Origin: Zanthoxylum bungeanum
Taxonomy: Eukaryota > Streptophyta > Magnoliopsida > Sapindales > Rutaceae
Assembly (NCBI GenBank): GCA_019454045.1
Contig: SKCR01032778.1
Location: forward strand, 363,501-427,500
DNA: 64,000 nt
Direction of reading: 5' to 3'
Shown: positions 32,168-43,764 of the stretch, one piece after another
Position numbering within the stretch: the first letter of the stretch is position 1
How the letters are laid out: every line of letters begins with the position of its first letter
The notes under the pieces: generated by a model
Database searches by the model: none
What the model saw: the letters and a program-made list of their open reading frames with translations, nothing else
What the model was told of the DNA's origin: nothing
Program-made: the position numbers and the translations under genes

Positions 32168-32296
32168 GCAAAGCTGGCAACATGGGGCTTCCCCACGGCA
32201 AAACTGGCATCCGGAGCAAACTGGCAACGTGAGACCTTATCTCACGGCAATAACTGGCAACATGAGACCTTATCTCATGGCAATAATCTGGCACAT
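32168..32296. repeat. Minisatellite (CTGGCAAC...CTTATCTCA)n
   Basis: Degenerate units of about 35-45 bp sharing CTGGCAACRTGAGACCTTATCTCAYGGCAATA, at least three in a row, inside the nested LTR-like element. Confidence 0.7.
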
Positions 32297-33292
32297 ATAA
32301 GTACACGGGGTGCATCCTAATATAAAAATCATTTCCAAAATACATGCTCATATATCTCAAATCATGCAAGTTTCTCATATATCACAAACACATGATTTCA
32401 ACATAATCAATATTCGATCCATACTTCATAACAAAATATATAAACTTTCTGAAAACAAACTCATTTAATGCATTACCTTAAAATTCATTTAAGAAAACAT
32501 ACATACTATATACTTTTGAAAATATCAATGTTACAGGTTTATCCACGCACCTGGTGAGCTGACTACTGGAAAAGAAACTAAGCAGCAGGACCGTCCCCGC
32601 TTACAAAATCATGATCACCTATAGAAATAAAAGAATTCACTATAATGAACATAATCTAAACTAGAATAGATGAAAGAGTATGAAAGAAACGTAATTCGGT
32701 CGCTCTCGTAAAATTAACGAAAATCTTCGACAGAGTTCCGCCTATAACTCGAATCATCCATTAAACAATCCAATATCATCATCTTACATCCAAATTCATT
32801 CCCAACATTCGGGATACATAACATGCTTAAACCGATAATTACGATAATACACGAAAATTACGATTCGGAGGTCCGTTACTACTCGGAATGGTCTGAAATT
32901 CACGGAGGATACTCGGAAAGTCGGCGGCAAGATTCTGCCTGGCGCGTGGGTTCCACGTGCCACCTCTCCCGTACGCGCGTGGGCCTCACGCGCCTCCACA
33001 AGAGTGGCGCGTGAGCGCCACGCTCCGGCCAAAAACCAGATTTTCTGGTGGCCGTGAATTCCTCTCCCCATTTCGGTTCTAATGGCGCTGACGGTTCGTC
33101 GATCAGAGTTCCGGATTAACGGGAAATCGAGAAAAACCATAAAAAAGTTTCTTACCGAGATTTCTCTGAAAATTGGAAGTTTCCCGAGATGAAACCACCA
33201 CCAAAATGATCCTCTCGTCGAGATCTACACTTTTCCTTAAGGACTCAGTCGGATTTGAGCTACGGATAAGTCGGATCGGGACTAAATCTCAA

Positions 33293-33560
33293 TTTCCTCT
33301 CTTTTCCTTCTTTTTCTCTTTCTTTCTCTCCTCTGCCTCACGTCCCTCTCTCTCTGACTCAAGTATATCTCACTTTTCTATTCTTTCTCTTTCCTCTATT
33401 CTATCTCTTTCTATTATTATTTTTGTTTCTTTATTATTTCTTTCTTTCTCTTCTTACGCGTCTGCTGTCTCTTATCTTTTCTTTCTTCTTTTTCTTTATT
33501 TCTTATTTTCCTTCTTATCTTATCTCTTTACTTTCCTTCATTTATTTTCTTTCTTTCCTT
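33293..33560 (+). repeat. Pyrimidine (CT-rich) tract
   Basis: About 270 bp made nearly only of C and T, near the end of the nested LTR-like element. The open frame across it (Ser/Phe/Leu-rich) is a composition artefact. Confidence 0.8.
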
Positions 33561-34044
33561 TTCGTAATGCTAACAGTGTAAAATAATAAATATATAATAA
33601 TATGGCAAAATTCGTTTGCCACCCTACACTTGTCCTTAACCACTTTTTTAATTCCAACTCCACAAATTTAATAATCAAATCCTTAAAATTATATCCACCA
33701 AAAATAATAAAATAAAATATGGGTAAAAATAATTCGGGGTGTTACACTCTGGAATGATCTCGTTCGAACCCACCAAGAACTTGACTCGAACGTTTGCTCT
33801 CTGAAATGCTTCCGATCGAACCCAATAAAGAACGTGCCACTAACTTCACACGTTCGAACCCAATAGCGAACGCAGCACCAACACCAATCTTTCGAACTTT
33901 GCAACGAACGCACCACGAACGCATGTCTGATGCACATCAGTCAAAAACCAGTCCAATTGCACAAAGATCTTCATGAAAGATTACAACTCAATTGAACTTG
34001 TTTTGTCATGGACACATGCCAATAAAAATGGAACTCAGACTATA

Positions 34045-34433
34045 CACCTTTTAAAAGATTATCCAAATTGAGTTTTGCTATCATTAAGATTATATTATGA
34101 ATAAAGACAATGTGAAGTTGGAAGTTCTATTTGGTCTGAAGGGATTAATTTAAATGATGAACTTATATCTACTTTTGAGTACTAGCAGATATCTTTTTGA
34201 CATCTTGATAAATAAAATCTGATATGGTAGAGATTTTTAACCAGAAATAGTGGCAATTCAAATGCAGTTACAATTTTTTCCAGGAGACTGAAAATTATTG
34301 TTCTTTTATCCTGGAATGCATAAAGAGGCAGTGAGAATGTTGCAAGAAAAATGTGTTCACTCATGATGGCAGTAAAGTTTTCAATTCCAACAAATTCCAA
34401 TTAAACAGTTGAAAGAATTTATCAGACACATAA
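34045..34433. other. AT-rich spacer
   Basis: No gene or element with clear borders. Some blocks resemble the spacer near 20300-20450. Confidence 0.4.
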
Positions 34434-34444
34434 ATATGTAGCAG

Positions 34445-34627
34445 GTCCCAAGGGGCGTGCCTTGGTGGTGTAGGGCTCGGGATCTCACCTTGAGGTCCTG
34501 AGTTCAAATCCAGGGAATGCGTTTCTTGTAAGAGCCTGTGACAGCCGGGGGTTTTACCTGCTCCGCTTAAGCTCGGAAGGGGTGGTTTGGGCGTGGGGTT
34601 TCCAACGATTTCAAAATATATATATAT
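34445..34627 (+). mobile_element. tRNA-derived SINE, copy 6 (183 bp, well preserved)
   Basis: Flanked by a perfect 11-bp duplication ATATGTAGCAG (34434-34444, 34628-34638). It starts GTCCCAAGGGGCGTGCCTTG, with an A-box-like stretch near 34456 and a B-box-like GAGTTCAAATCC near 34500. The body contains TTCTTGTAAGAGCCTG and TTTTACCTGCTCCGCTTAAG, then GGGGTTTCCAACGATTTC, and an AT tail. It is a reference copy for the family. Confidence 0.92.
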
Positions 34628-35303
34628 ATATGTAGCAGAGTTAATTACTAACAAATCCTAGCACTGTACTGGTATGTAGCAGAATTTATCAGATACATAA
34701 ATATGCTAACATTGTACTGGTATATATATGTGGAGATGACGAAACATCAATTTCGCCAACAGTTCATTTTTAGTGCAATCATGAATGTCAACAACTAAGA
34801 ATTCAATAAAATCCTCAAGGCTTATTGAGCAAGCCACCTAAAAAAATAAATTACAAACACAAGCATGACCAGAACAAGAACAAGAATTTACTTGAAAAAT
34901 TAACTGGGGACAAAAGATTTAACACTTGTGCTTACTTTTATAAAAATGGCAATGCAAACAATTATGCTCTGCTAAGCTATTGAGTTGCTTTGTTGTATTA
35001 GAATTTATTCAATGATACAAAGTTTTTTATTTATTTATTTTTTTTCAGTAGCTGCAAACCAATGATTGATGTCCTGTTCCTGTATGTTCATGAGGAAAAG
35101 TAGCAGAAGATCCGCAGTGCCTGATAGTAATAGAATTGAGGAAAGCATTCAGATACACCGTGTTTGATTAGAGAGACTAAGTAATCCATGAAGAGTGACT
35201 CACACGGCAATGTAATAGGCCTATCACTTGACAGTCCAAACTCATCTTCGGACAACTTGAAGAGCTCTATGAAGATGTTATTGCTGAGATACATCAATGG
35301 AAT

Positions 35304-36421
35304 TGTGAGTTCCATTTTTATTGGCATGTTTCCGTGACAAAACAAGTTCAATTGAGTTGTAATGAGTCTTGAAGATCTCGGAGCAATTGGACAAGTATTT
35401 GGACAAAATCTGATGGAGTTGTCCGAGCGATGTTTATTCTTTTGAATATTCCAGAATATTTAGAGATCAAATTGACATGAGGTCAGTTGCATTGGAAAGT
35501 AGACTCGAAGACGATCGCGTACATATAAAGAACTCATGATTTGGCCAAGAGACGAGAAAGTTACAAGCGTTTTAAGTTGCACCTGAAAACCAGTCCGCGA
35601 CCACGTTCGTGTTGAGTTCGAACGTTTTCGAGGCAGAAACTTTGCGTTTGAGTTGCGTTTGAAGTGCGTTCGAACTTCCCTGCGTAAGTAGGTTTTCTTA
35701 GACATGTTTTTAAGCCAAAATAAGACTAGGAAACCATTTTCCTTTGCCCTACCTATATAAACAAACATTGAGCCACCTTCCCCAATGGTTGAAACACAAT
35801 TCCTTTGAGCCAAAATCCTTCAAAGCTTTCAACCTTATTTGATTCCACCATTGAAGACTTCTTATCTCCTTGTCTTCTTCATTGATGGTGTGAATGTTTC
35901 TTTGTTAAACCTCACAACACAACTTAACCCAAATTCCCTAATCCTTTAGAGTTCTTTAGGAGGAAGTTTGGTAGTCGGAGTTCCGGCGTCATTGGTGATA
36001 TAATCTACTCAGAGACTTCAGAGGTTCTGAAGAAAACCGTGGGTCGCGGGCTTGAGGAGTTGCCTTAAGTTCTTGCAGTATTGAGGTACTTGAGTCGGTG
36101 GAGTTGCCACCATAGGTCTTGACCATCGCTGTAAGTTTTTCTCGATATAGTGGATTCGGGTGGTAGCCTATACCCGGAGTGGTTTTTTACTCGGAAGAGT
36201 TTTCCACTTCGTCACCAAAATCATTGTGTTGAATTTTGTGTGATTGATTATATTTGCTGCTTTAATTATTGTTATTGTTTTTACATTTGCAGCTTATTAT
36301 TTTAGTTGGTTGATTTGTTAAATTGCCTGTTGCAATTCCATAGTAGCAGTAACAGGACTTATCCTGCTTATTGTCTGTAATTCCGCATAGGGTCAGAACT
36401 TAGGATAACCCCGAATTCTCA
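35304..36421 (+). repeat. R1 5' LTR
   Basis: 1118 bp, TGTGAGTTCC to GAATTCTCA. It has TATATAAAC near 35753 and CG-rich words (GTTCGAACG type) upstream of it. Very similar to the 3' LTR, with a short extra segment near 35650. Confidence 0.92.
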
Positions 36422-36462
36422 ATTGGTATCAGAGCCTGAACTCGATCCTTGACCCATTAGCT

Positions 36463-38339
36463 ATGGAGCGTAGTCAACCCTTAAATTGTCCGCCATTTTT
36501 TGATGGCACAGAATATTTGCATTGGAAAGTTCGCATGAGAGCGTTCCTTAAGTCCTTAGATGAGAGGGTCTGGATGACTGTTGAATACGGGTGGAAACCT
36601 CCCGTTGTTGTTGTTGATGGGGTATCTTCCCCTAAGATAAATTGAACCTGGACCAAGGATGAATTTGATGCTAGCAATAGGAACAGCAAGGCTGTTAATG
36701 CCATACATGGTGCTGTGTGTTCTGCTGAGTTTAGGAGAATCTCAATGTGTGAGATAGCCAAGGATGCTTGGGACATCCTGCAGACTGTGCATGAGGGCAC
36801 ATTGTCTGTTAAAAATAATAGACTCCAGGATTTAGCCACTAGGTTTGAGGTCGCCAAAATGAAAGATGATGAGACCTTTGATCAATTTTATGCTGAGATT
36901 AACGATATCGTTAACTCAAGTTTTAACCTAGGTGAGACTATTCCTACCAATAGGATAGTTAGGAAAATCCTGAGATCCATACCTGATAAGTTCCTACCCA
37001 AAATCACCGCCATCGAGGAAAGCAATGACCTCGATCAGCTTAATTTAGATGAACTCGTAGGAAAGCTGCAGGTTTATGAGAAAAAGCTTCCTGGTTTTAG
37101 AGAGCCAAAAACGTTTGCGATGAAAATCGCTAAGGAAGTTGTGCATGATTCGTTTAGTGATGATGATACCATCAAGGATCATGATTTGGCCTTGTTTGCA
37201 AAGAAGTTTAAGAAATTTCTTAAACTTAAGAAAAGTGGCCATAGCAGTAATAGAGATAGGGAGGTTATGCCTAGAGAAATAGGCATAGCAGAAAAGAGTC
37301 TAGAGAGGATATGGGTAGTAGATCCCATGATGTCCAATGCCATGAGTGTGAAGGCTATGGGCATATTCGACCAGAGTGCCCTACATACCTTAGGGCTAAA
37401 GGCAAGAAAGCCATGGCAGCATCTCTTAGTGATTCAGAAGGTGGTTATTCTTCTGATGAGTCTCCTAAAGGGAAGAAAAATTTTATTGCCTTTACTGCTA
37501 GTGTGACTGGTGAGAGAGAGATTGTGGTTAATGATGATGATTCAGAAGTCTCTCTTGATGAGTCTGTAGATGAGGAAAGTCTTCAGGTAGCTTATGTTGA
37601 ACTTTTTAATGAGAGTTTAGCTATTAAGAAGACTAATATAGAGGTCAATAAAAGGCTGAAAGCTGTTGAGCTAGAAAAGAATGAAGCTCAAGCCAAATTT
37701 GAGCAGAGCCTTTTGATGGTAGATGACCTGGAGGAGAGAAATAGAGGTCTAATTAATAGGGTCCAAATATTAGAAACTGAACTTGAAGATACTAGAACCC
37801 AATTGTCTGTATTTTCTAGTGAGAATAAAAATGTGGACCGTATGTTAGGAATTATTTCTGAGCCTAACTGTGATAAGACTTCTTCTTCCAAAGCTGTGCA
37901 TGTAGCAGCTAAACATGACTTAGGCAAGAAACCTGTTGAGTGTAGTCATGTTATTCCTCCATTTATTCCTCGTCCTGTGACCCAACCTCGATCTAGAGGT
38001 GCTGTGGGTAAACCTCGCTCTCGTCTGAGGTTTGTGCCTGTGTGCCACCACTGTGGCAAGGCGGGACACATTAGGCCTAAGTGCTTCATGCTTCACAAGC
38101 AAAAGAAGAGGCCTAAGAAGGTGTCACCTAGATTTGACTCTTCAAATCTAGCTTCTCAAGTTTCTGCACTAACCAAACAAGCTCAATTCTTGAGTGAGAA
38201 ACTTGCTTTGTTGTCTGGGAACTCTCATGTGGAAGAGGCTCCTAGAAAGGTTTGGGTGAGGAAGCAAGATGAATTTCCATCTTCTTCTGCGTGTCCTGAT
38301 GGACATTTTGATAGTACACTTCGGTGTAACTCTGCTTGA
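36463..38339 (+). pseudogene. R1 gag-like gene, with one stop and one frameshift
   Basis: It starts MERSQPLNCPPFFDGTEYLH, which matches the copia Gag N terminus (PPxFxGxxYxxWK). An in-frame TGA lies at 36643-36645 and a frameshift near 37290-37310 separates the second part. The middle reads DAWDILQTVHEG and FDQFYAEINDIV (UBN2-type Gag). Two zinc knuckles follow, CHECEGYGHIRPEC (about 37337) and CHHCGKAGHIRPKC (about 38045), separated by a long acidic coiled-coil-prone stretch. Gag packages element RNA. The two lesions suggest this copy is no longer able to supply intact Gag, unless they are sequence errors. Confidence 0.85.
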
Positions 38340-40016
38340 AAGATGCATTTTTATTTTCCCATTGCATGTGTGTGTGCGTGTGTTTTATGTTTTTTGCACG
38401 TTTATTTTGTTTTCACAGCATATGGGTGTGTGTGTGTCTTGTTTTTGTTATATATCCCTTGGTATATAGGATGGAAACCCGGACATAAATTTCATAGCCG
38501 ATTCCGAATGGACGGTAGTATGATCTGCACTCGGGATACAACTCCACGTATCATTGGATATTTTACAAGCCTGTTTGTGTCTTTATTTTTATTGTGCCTT
38601 AAAACTGAAAAATCAAAAAAAAATTATATATTTTGAAAAAGACCAAAAATATTTTTATGGCTTGTTAGAGCATGAATAGCATGTGCATGTGATCCTGGTA
38701 TGTAGGATATATGATTATGCATGTATGATATGCTGTTATTTTTCTTGATGCTCTATATACATGAGTGTGTGTGATAAAAACCTTTGGTATATCATGTGCT
38801 TGCACCTACACATACACGTTTTTATTTTATCAAGGCTTGGTCGCATGTATGAGTTTTTGGAATAGCAATTTTATTTCTATCTTATCATGTTTGCTAAATA
38901 GTGTGACCTTTGACTAGATGACCTTGCTATCCCCTTGTGCAAAAGTAAAAAGAAATAAATTCAAAAAAAAAAAATGAGACTCAAGTGCAAAAGAGCCAAA
39001 ATGGCCAAATTCATAAGATAAGGGCAAAAACCCTTCACTCGAAAGAGTTATCAAATATGAGCTCATGATATTTCTAGGGTAAATATTATAGCATGCAACC
39101 TATGTTGCTTATTTTCAGGTCCTAGTGGTGCTGGGTTTGAATACCTATTTTGTGGACTTGGTTTGTTTAGAGATGGATTTTTTTGGCTGTGTCCAGCTCA
39201 TAAAATAAGGTCTTAAGCCTTGATTCGTTATGCACTTTATTTTCCACGCAAGTGCTTTATATGCTTTGGTGTTTATGTCATATGCATAAGTGTTGTATTT
39301 AGCCTCTTTTAAAATGATGCATATTGTTTCATGTCATAAACAGCTGAATATTGACTGGGTATCATTGTATCAGCTTGAAATGCTGTTTCAGTCAGTTTTT
39401 GACAGGATTTTTTTTATCTCAGTATGTGCATGTGTGTGCCTCATGTTATTGCATACCTATTTTTTTCTTTCCTGTGCACTTTTCTGAGTTTGGTTTGCTT
39501 CCCCTGTCTTATTTTGCTAACTTTATGTGTCTATTAGTGAGAGGGGGTAATTCCTATCTGTTTATGCTCTTGCATGTGTTTTCTCTTGTTCTCCTGTTAT
39601 TTTTCCTGTTTCTTTTACCCTTTGTCATTTCGTGTCAAAAAGGGGGAGAGTAATATATTAAGGGGGAGAGCCTTAATATATAGGAGAGAGTCGTAGAATA
39701 TCCTTTAGATATCTCCGTTTTAAGGGGAGTTAAGATTAAGGGGGAGAGGGATTTCTACTTGTACATGCATGAGATTTTTACCTGCTTTATGTTTTACTTG
39801 ATTATCCCAATGTTTTTCACGGTATATTGTTGTTTGTGGATGTTTCAGGTAGCAGGTATGTTGCTGTGGTGGCATTACTTTCAAGACTACTTTGTTAGGT
39901 GTTAGATCGAGTCCATTTGTAATAAGTCACTGTTTTGATGGTTGACAGTTGACTATTTGCTTTTTGGGTCTAGTACCGTAGTCTTTGTATTAGGTAGTAT
40001 TTTGTCACGGAATGCC
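38340..40016 (+). other. Non-coding 3' interior of R1 element
   Basis: T-rich, with no recognisable protein where pol would be expected. From 39646 to 39760 polypurine tracts of AAGGGGGAGAG type occur three or four times before the final one at 40017. Confidence 0.7.
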
Positions 40017-40028
40017 AAAGGGGGAGAT

Positions 40029-41134
40029 TGTGAGTTCCATTTTTATTGGCATGTGTCCGTGACAAAACAAGTTCAATTGAGTTGTAATGAGTCTTGAAGA
40101 TCTCGGAGCAATTGGACAAGTATTTGGACAAAATCTGATGGAGTTGTCCGAGCGATGTTTATTCTTTTGAATATTCCAGAATATTTAGAGATCAAATTGA
40201 CATGAGGTCATTTGCATTGGAAAGTAGACTCGAAGACGATCGCGTACATATAAAGAACTCATGATTTGGCCAAGAGACGAGAAAGTTACAAGCGTTTTAA
40301 GTTGCACCTGAAAACCAGTCCGCGACCGCGTTCGTGTTGCGTTCGAACGTTTTCGAGGCAGAAACTTTGCGTTTGAAGTGCGTTCGAACGTCCCTGCGTA
40401 AGTAGGTTTTCTTAGACATGTTTTTAAGCCAAAATAAGACTAGGAAACCCTTTTCCTTTGCCCTACCTATATAAACAAACATTGAGCCACCTTCCCCAAT
40501 GGTTGAAACACAATTCCTTTGAGCCAAAATCCTTCAAAGCTTTCAACCTTATTTGATTCCACCATTGAAGACTTCTTATCTCCTTGTCTTCTTCATTGAT
40601 GGTGTGAATGTTTCTTTGTTAAACCATCAACACAACTTAACCCAAATTCCCTAATCCTTTAGAGTTCTTTAGGAGGAAGTTTGGTAGTCGGAGTTCCGGC
40701 GTCATTGGTGATATAATCTACTCAGAGACTTCAGAGGTTCTGAAGAAAACCGTGGGTCGCGGGCTTGAGGAGTTGCCTTAAGTTCTTGCAGTATTGAGGT
40801 ACTTGAGTCGGTGGAGTTGCCACCATAGGTCTTGACCATCGCTGTAAGTTTTTCTCGATATAGTGGATTCGGGTGGTAGCCTATACCCGGAGTGGTATTT
40901 TACTCGGAAGAGTTTTCCACTTCGTCACCAAAATCATTGTGTTGAATTTTGTGTGATTGATTATATTTGCTGCTTTAATTATTGTTATTGTTTTTACATT
41001 TGCAGCTTATTATTTTAGTTGGTTGATTTGTTAAATTGCCTGTTGCAATTCCATAGTAGCAGTAACAGGACTTGTCCTGCTTATTGTCTGTAATTCCGCA
41101 TAGGGTCAGAACTTAGGATAACCCCGAATTCTCA
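40029..41134 (+). repeat. R1 3' LTR
   Basis: 1106 bp, TGTGAGTTCC to GAATTCTCA, ending against the SAUR N-terminal part. Near-identical to 35304-36421. Confidence 0.92.
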
Positions 41135-41339
41135 GGAATCTCATTTTGCCTTTGATCAATAGTGTAGATAACAAAATGACCTTTCTCAGTAACTGGTGAT
41201 TTATTAGAGCTACCAGCGCTGCCCATTTCCATTTCTTTGTTGGTTCTTGGTAAAGGAATTCTTTTTCTCCCTATTCCAGCCATCTTCTCCCACTTCCTTG
41301 CTAGTCTCATCAGGTTTGTGAAGCTGATCATGCTGCCTT

Positions 41340-41647
41340 AATTACTTGCACTTGAATTATTTTTAGCTATCAAAGGCTTTTGATATCTTGATATATGAAC
41401 CAGCAGAACTTATATAAGCAAATGGATTTACTTGTATTGTGATATTTTATGTAAAAAAATATTGGAAATAATGTTGGAATAGATGGTATGTCGACCCATA
41501 TATATTTGCATTTCTTGGCAATTGGGCTTTCATAACAATAATTGTTTAAAGTGATAAGTGTCTATAAAAAACACAAAAATGGATCTAAACAAAAAGGAAG
41601 ATGATCACAAGAATTCAAGAAATAAGTATATATAACATGACTACTAT
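41340..41647 (-). other. Upstream region of the interrupted SAUR
   Basis: Contains a TATA-like TTATATAAGC near 41408 on the minus side. No other feature is seen up to the next LTR element. Confidence 0.45.
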
Positions 41648-41975
41648 TGTGATTCACCGATCACTTTAGAGAAGATTTGAGGAAAAAACGAATTGCTTTT
41701 CTATTACTACAAGAATAGATACAAAGTTTACACTTGAAACTTAATACAAAAAACATCACTATTTCTCTATGTGTTTTACACTCTCTTTGGGATGATTACA
41801 GTGGTGATTTTGGGTTCCTTATATAGTGCTCAAACCGCGTGAACAGTGCCACACGGTTTGAGCAAGCTGGCAACACACACACAGCTTGCTCTTGGTTGCA
41901 CACACACACAGATGTTCTTCACATCTACACACGTTTTGCATGGCTGTTTTCAACAGCCATGCAAAGCTGTCTTCA
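41648..41975 (-). repeat. R4 3' LTR with hairpin series
   Basis: 328 bp. On the minus strand it begins TGAAGACAGC and ends GGTGAATCACA, with TATATAAGG near 41820. Upstream of the TATA box (U3) lie inverted repeats: 41935-41948/41952-41965 (14-bp arms, 3-bp loop), 41860-41869/41882-41891 (10-bp arms) and 41828-41841/41850-41863 (14-bp arms, one mismatch). A smaller AGATGT/ACATCT pair lies near 41910. Confidence 0.88.
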
Positions 41976-42221
41976 AAAAATCTCCCCCTCGGTGAAGATT
42001 TCCCAAAATCTGAGCCGACCATCAATCATCCGAACCGGATCCTCAAAAAAGAATCCTCTCCTGGCTGCATCTGTATGACTGCCTACGTACCCTGAGTTGG
42101 GATCAAGTCAATCGTAGTTCTCTGTATCTGAAACAATCGTTATCTGACAGCTATCCCGGTTATGTCTCTGCACAACTCTAGCTTGTCTCGGGTAACCATT
42201 GTTCCTTTGTTGACATGTTGG

Positions 42222-42370
42222 TTGTGTCTCTGCACATCACACTTCACTGCATCTCTGTACAGTATTCTCCTGCTATGTCTCTGCATAGTACAATCCATTG
42301 TGTCTCTGCACAGTAATCTTTTGTTGTGTCTCTGCACAGTAATCTTCTGTTGTGTCTCTGCAGAGTCTTG
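42222..42370 (-). repeat. Minisatellite with TGTGTCTCTGCACAGTA units
   Basis: Five to six units of about 20-30 bp containing TGTCTCTGCA. The two clearest (TTGTGTCTCTGCACAGTAATCTT) lie at 42299-42351. It occupies the place of the missing reverse transcriptase in R4. Confidence 0.75.
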
Positions 42371-43764
42371 CTGCCATGTTTCTTCACCCATTTGTTCCTC
42401 AGTGCCTTCTTGCCTTTGGGAAACTCTCTGGCTCCCCCACATCAGTAAGCAGAATATATTCGGATCCCGGATATCTGGTTGATGGAATCCTGCCTCGCTC
42501 AGATCTTCTTGTCTGAGGTCTACTGATTTCTGGAGGTCTGTCATCATCCATCTCTGTGAATGATCTTGCAGCTTCTAGTGGAGTGGGTTGCGGCTCCCTC
42601 TGCTCAACACTCTCTTCTGTAATCTCCGATGGAACAGGCTGTGTCTCCCCCTGCTCAACATCCTCATTTGCCTCATCTGGTTCTGCTTTTGGAATTTCCT
42701 CGTGCACTATATCTGTGGCCAATTGTGCTGGTGCTGGGTCTGGATTTCTGTTGGCACTGGTATTGGAAGACATTATGGGTATTTCAATGTCTTCAATTGT
42801 TCGGTCTTCAATAAACTCTACTTTCTGGCTTCTGATGACCATCTTTACCTTCGGATCCCATAGTCTGTATCCAAATTCTTCATCTCCATGGCCTAGGAAT
42901 ATACATGGAGTTGTCCTTGCATCGAGCTTCTCCCTGAGCTCATTGGATACATGTACAACGACTAAACAACCGAATACTCTAGGGTGAGTGTATGAGGGAT
43001 TCTTACCAGACCACAATTTCTCCGGAATCTCCAAGTTCAACGGTTCAGATGGTGATCTGTTTATCAGGTAACAGGCAGCACGAACAGCTTCTCCCCAGAA
43101 TGGCTTTGGCAGCTTAGCCATACTGATCATTCCTCTGACTTTCTCTATAATGGTGTGGTTCATGCTTGCAGCGACACCATTATGTTGTGGAGTATGTGTA
43201 ACAGTTCTCTCATGTCGAATGATATGTCTCATGCAGTAGGCTTCGAACTCCCTGGAACTGTACTTGCCTTCATCGTCTGTGCGAAGGCACTTCAGCTTAT
43301 TCTCTGTTTCATGCTCTACCAAGGCGTGGAACAACTTGAACTGATCTAGGACCTGATCCTTCGTCTTGAGGAAATACACCCAGATTTTCCGTGAAGCATC
43401 ATCGATGAAAGTCAGAAAATACTTGTTACCGCCCAATGAATCAACCTCCAAGAGACCACAAACATCAGAATGCACCAGACTGAGCAACTCTGATCTTCTC
43501 TCTGAAGAGAAATCAAATGAGACTCTGCGTTGCTTACCAATTGAGTAGTGGTTGCAAGGACCTCGTGCAGCATCCTTGGTAAGCTCCTTCTTGTTCAGGG
43601 TAGACAACCCTCTCCCACTCATGTGTCCGAGTCTCCGGTTCCACAGATTTTGATAAGCCTCTTTTTCAGCTACTTTGAGTCTGTCTGCACAAATCTTCAC
43701 ATGAGTCTTGTATAGTGCGCCGCAAGCATGTCCTCGGGCGACAACCATGACACCTTTCATCATT

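Larger units (their letters stand above)
31491..33746 (-). mobile_element. Large LTR-like element nested in R1 solo LTR
   Basis: Begins TGTCACACCC and ends GGGGTGTTACA, so both termini are TG...CA and mutually inverted. A 5-bp duplication CTCTG flanks it (31486-31490, 33747-33751). No coding frame and no internal LTR pair are seen, so it is best read as a solo LTR of a Ty3/gypsy-type element. It holds a minisatellite near 32160-32290, a GC-rich part near 32935-33030 and a pyrimidine tract. Strand is inferred from the CT-rich tract only and could be the reverse. Confidence 0.7.
30666..34039 (-). mobile_element. R1-family solo LTR split by an LTR-like insertion
   Basis: Two parts (30666-31490 and 33752-34039) align with the R1 LTR in minus orientation, as at 21310-22386. 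The outer target duplication is imperfect (CTATG at 30661-30665, CTATA at 34040-34044). The break contains a 2256-bp element with its own CTCTG duplication. Confidence 0.85.
35304..41134 (+). mobile_element. R1 gag-only LTR retrotransposon (Sirevirus-like, TR-GAG type)
   Basis: A 5.83-kb element with LTRs 35304-36421 and 40029-41134 and a 5-bp duplication GGAAT (35299-35303, 41135-41139). It carries a Met-tRNA primer-binding site at 36424-36435 and a polypurine tract at 40017-40027. It encodes only a Gag-like protein; no protease, integrase or reverse transcriptase is visible in the remaining 1.7 kb. The Gag style (CHECEGYGHIRPEC knuckle, coiled-coil C part) and repeated AAGGGGGAGAG tracts near 39646-39760 recall the SIRE lineage of copia elements. 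It must depend on another element for mobility. Confidence 0.9.
35045..41331 (-). pseudogene. SAUR gene interrupted by a gag-only retrotransposon
   Basis: The N-terminal part starts at 41331 (MISFTNLMRLARKWEKMAG), with KGHFVIYTIDQRQNEI up to the insertion at 41135. The remaining core resumes at 35298 (LMYLSNNIFIELF, SEDEFGL, PITLPCES). With the element and one GGAAT copy set aside the two parts are in the same frame, so insertion alone broke the gene here. The C-terminal end has another defect: a small deletion near 35139 shifts the frame. The usual ending (LVCSY, stop at 35045-35047) is in a different frame from the one that stops at 35088. It lies well outside the main cluster. Confidence 0.9.

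Noticed and set aside
33173..33586. 137-residue Phe/Ser/Leu-rich ORF, possible membrane protein
   Set aside because: Composition artefact of a pyrimidine tract.
38269..39653. Hydrophobic ORFs between gag and 3' LTR of R1, considered as an env-like gene
   Set aside because: Short, overlapping, Cys/Phe-rich because of T-rich DNA; no signal peptide plus domain structure and no counterpart in R2.
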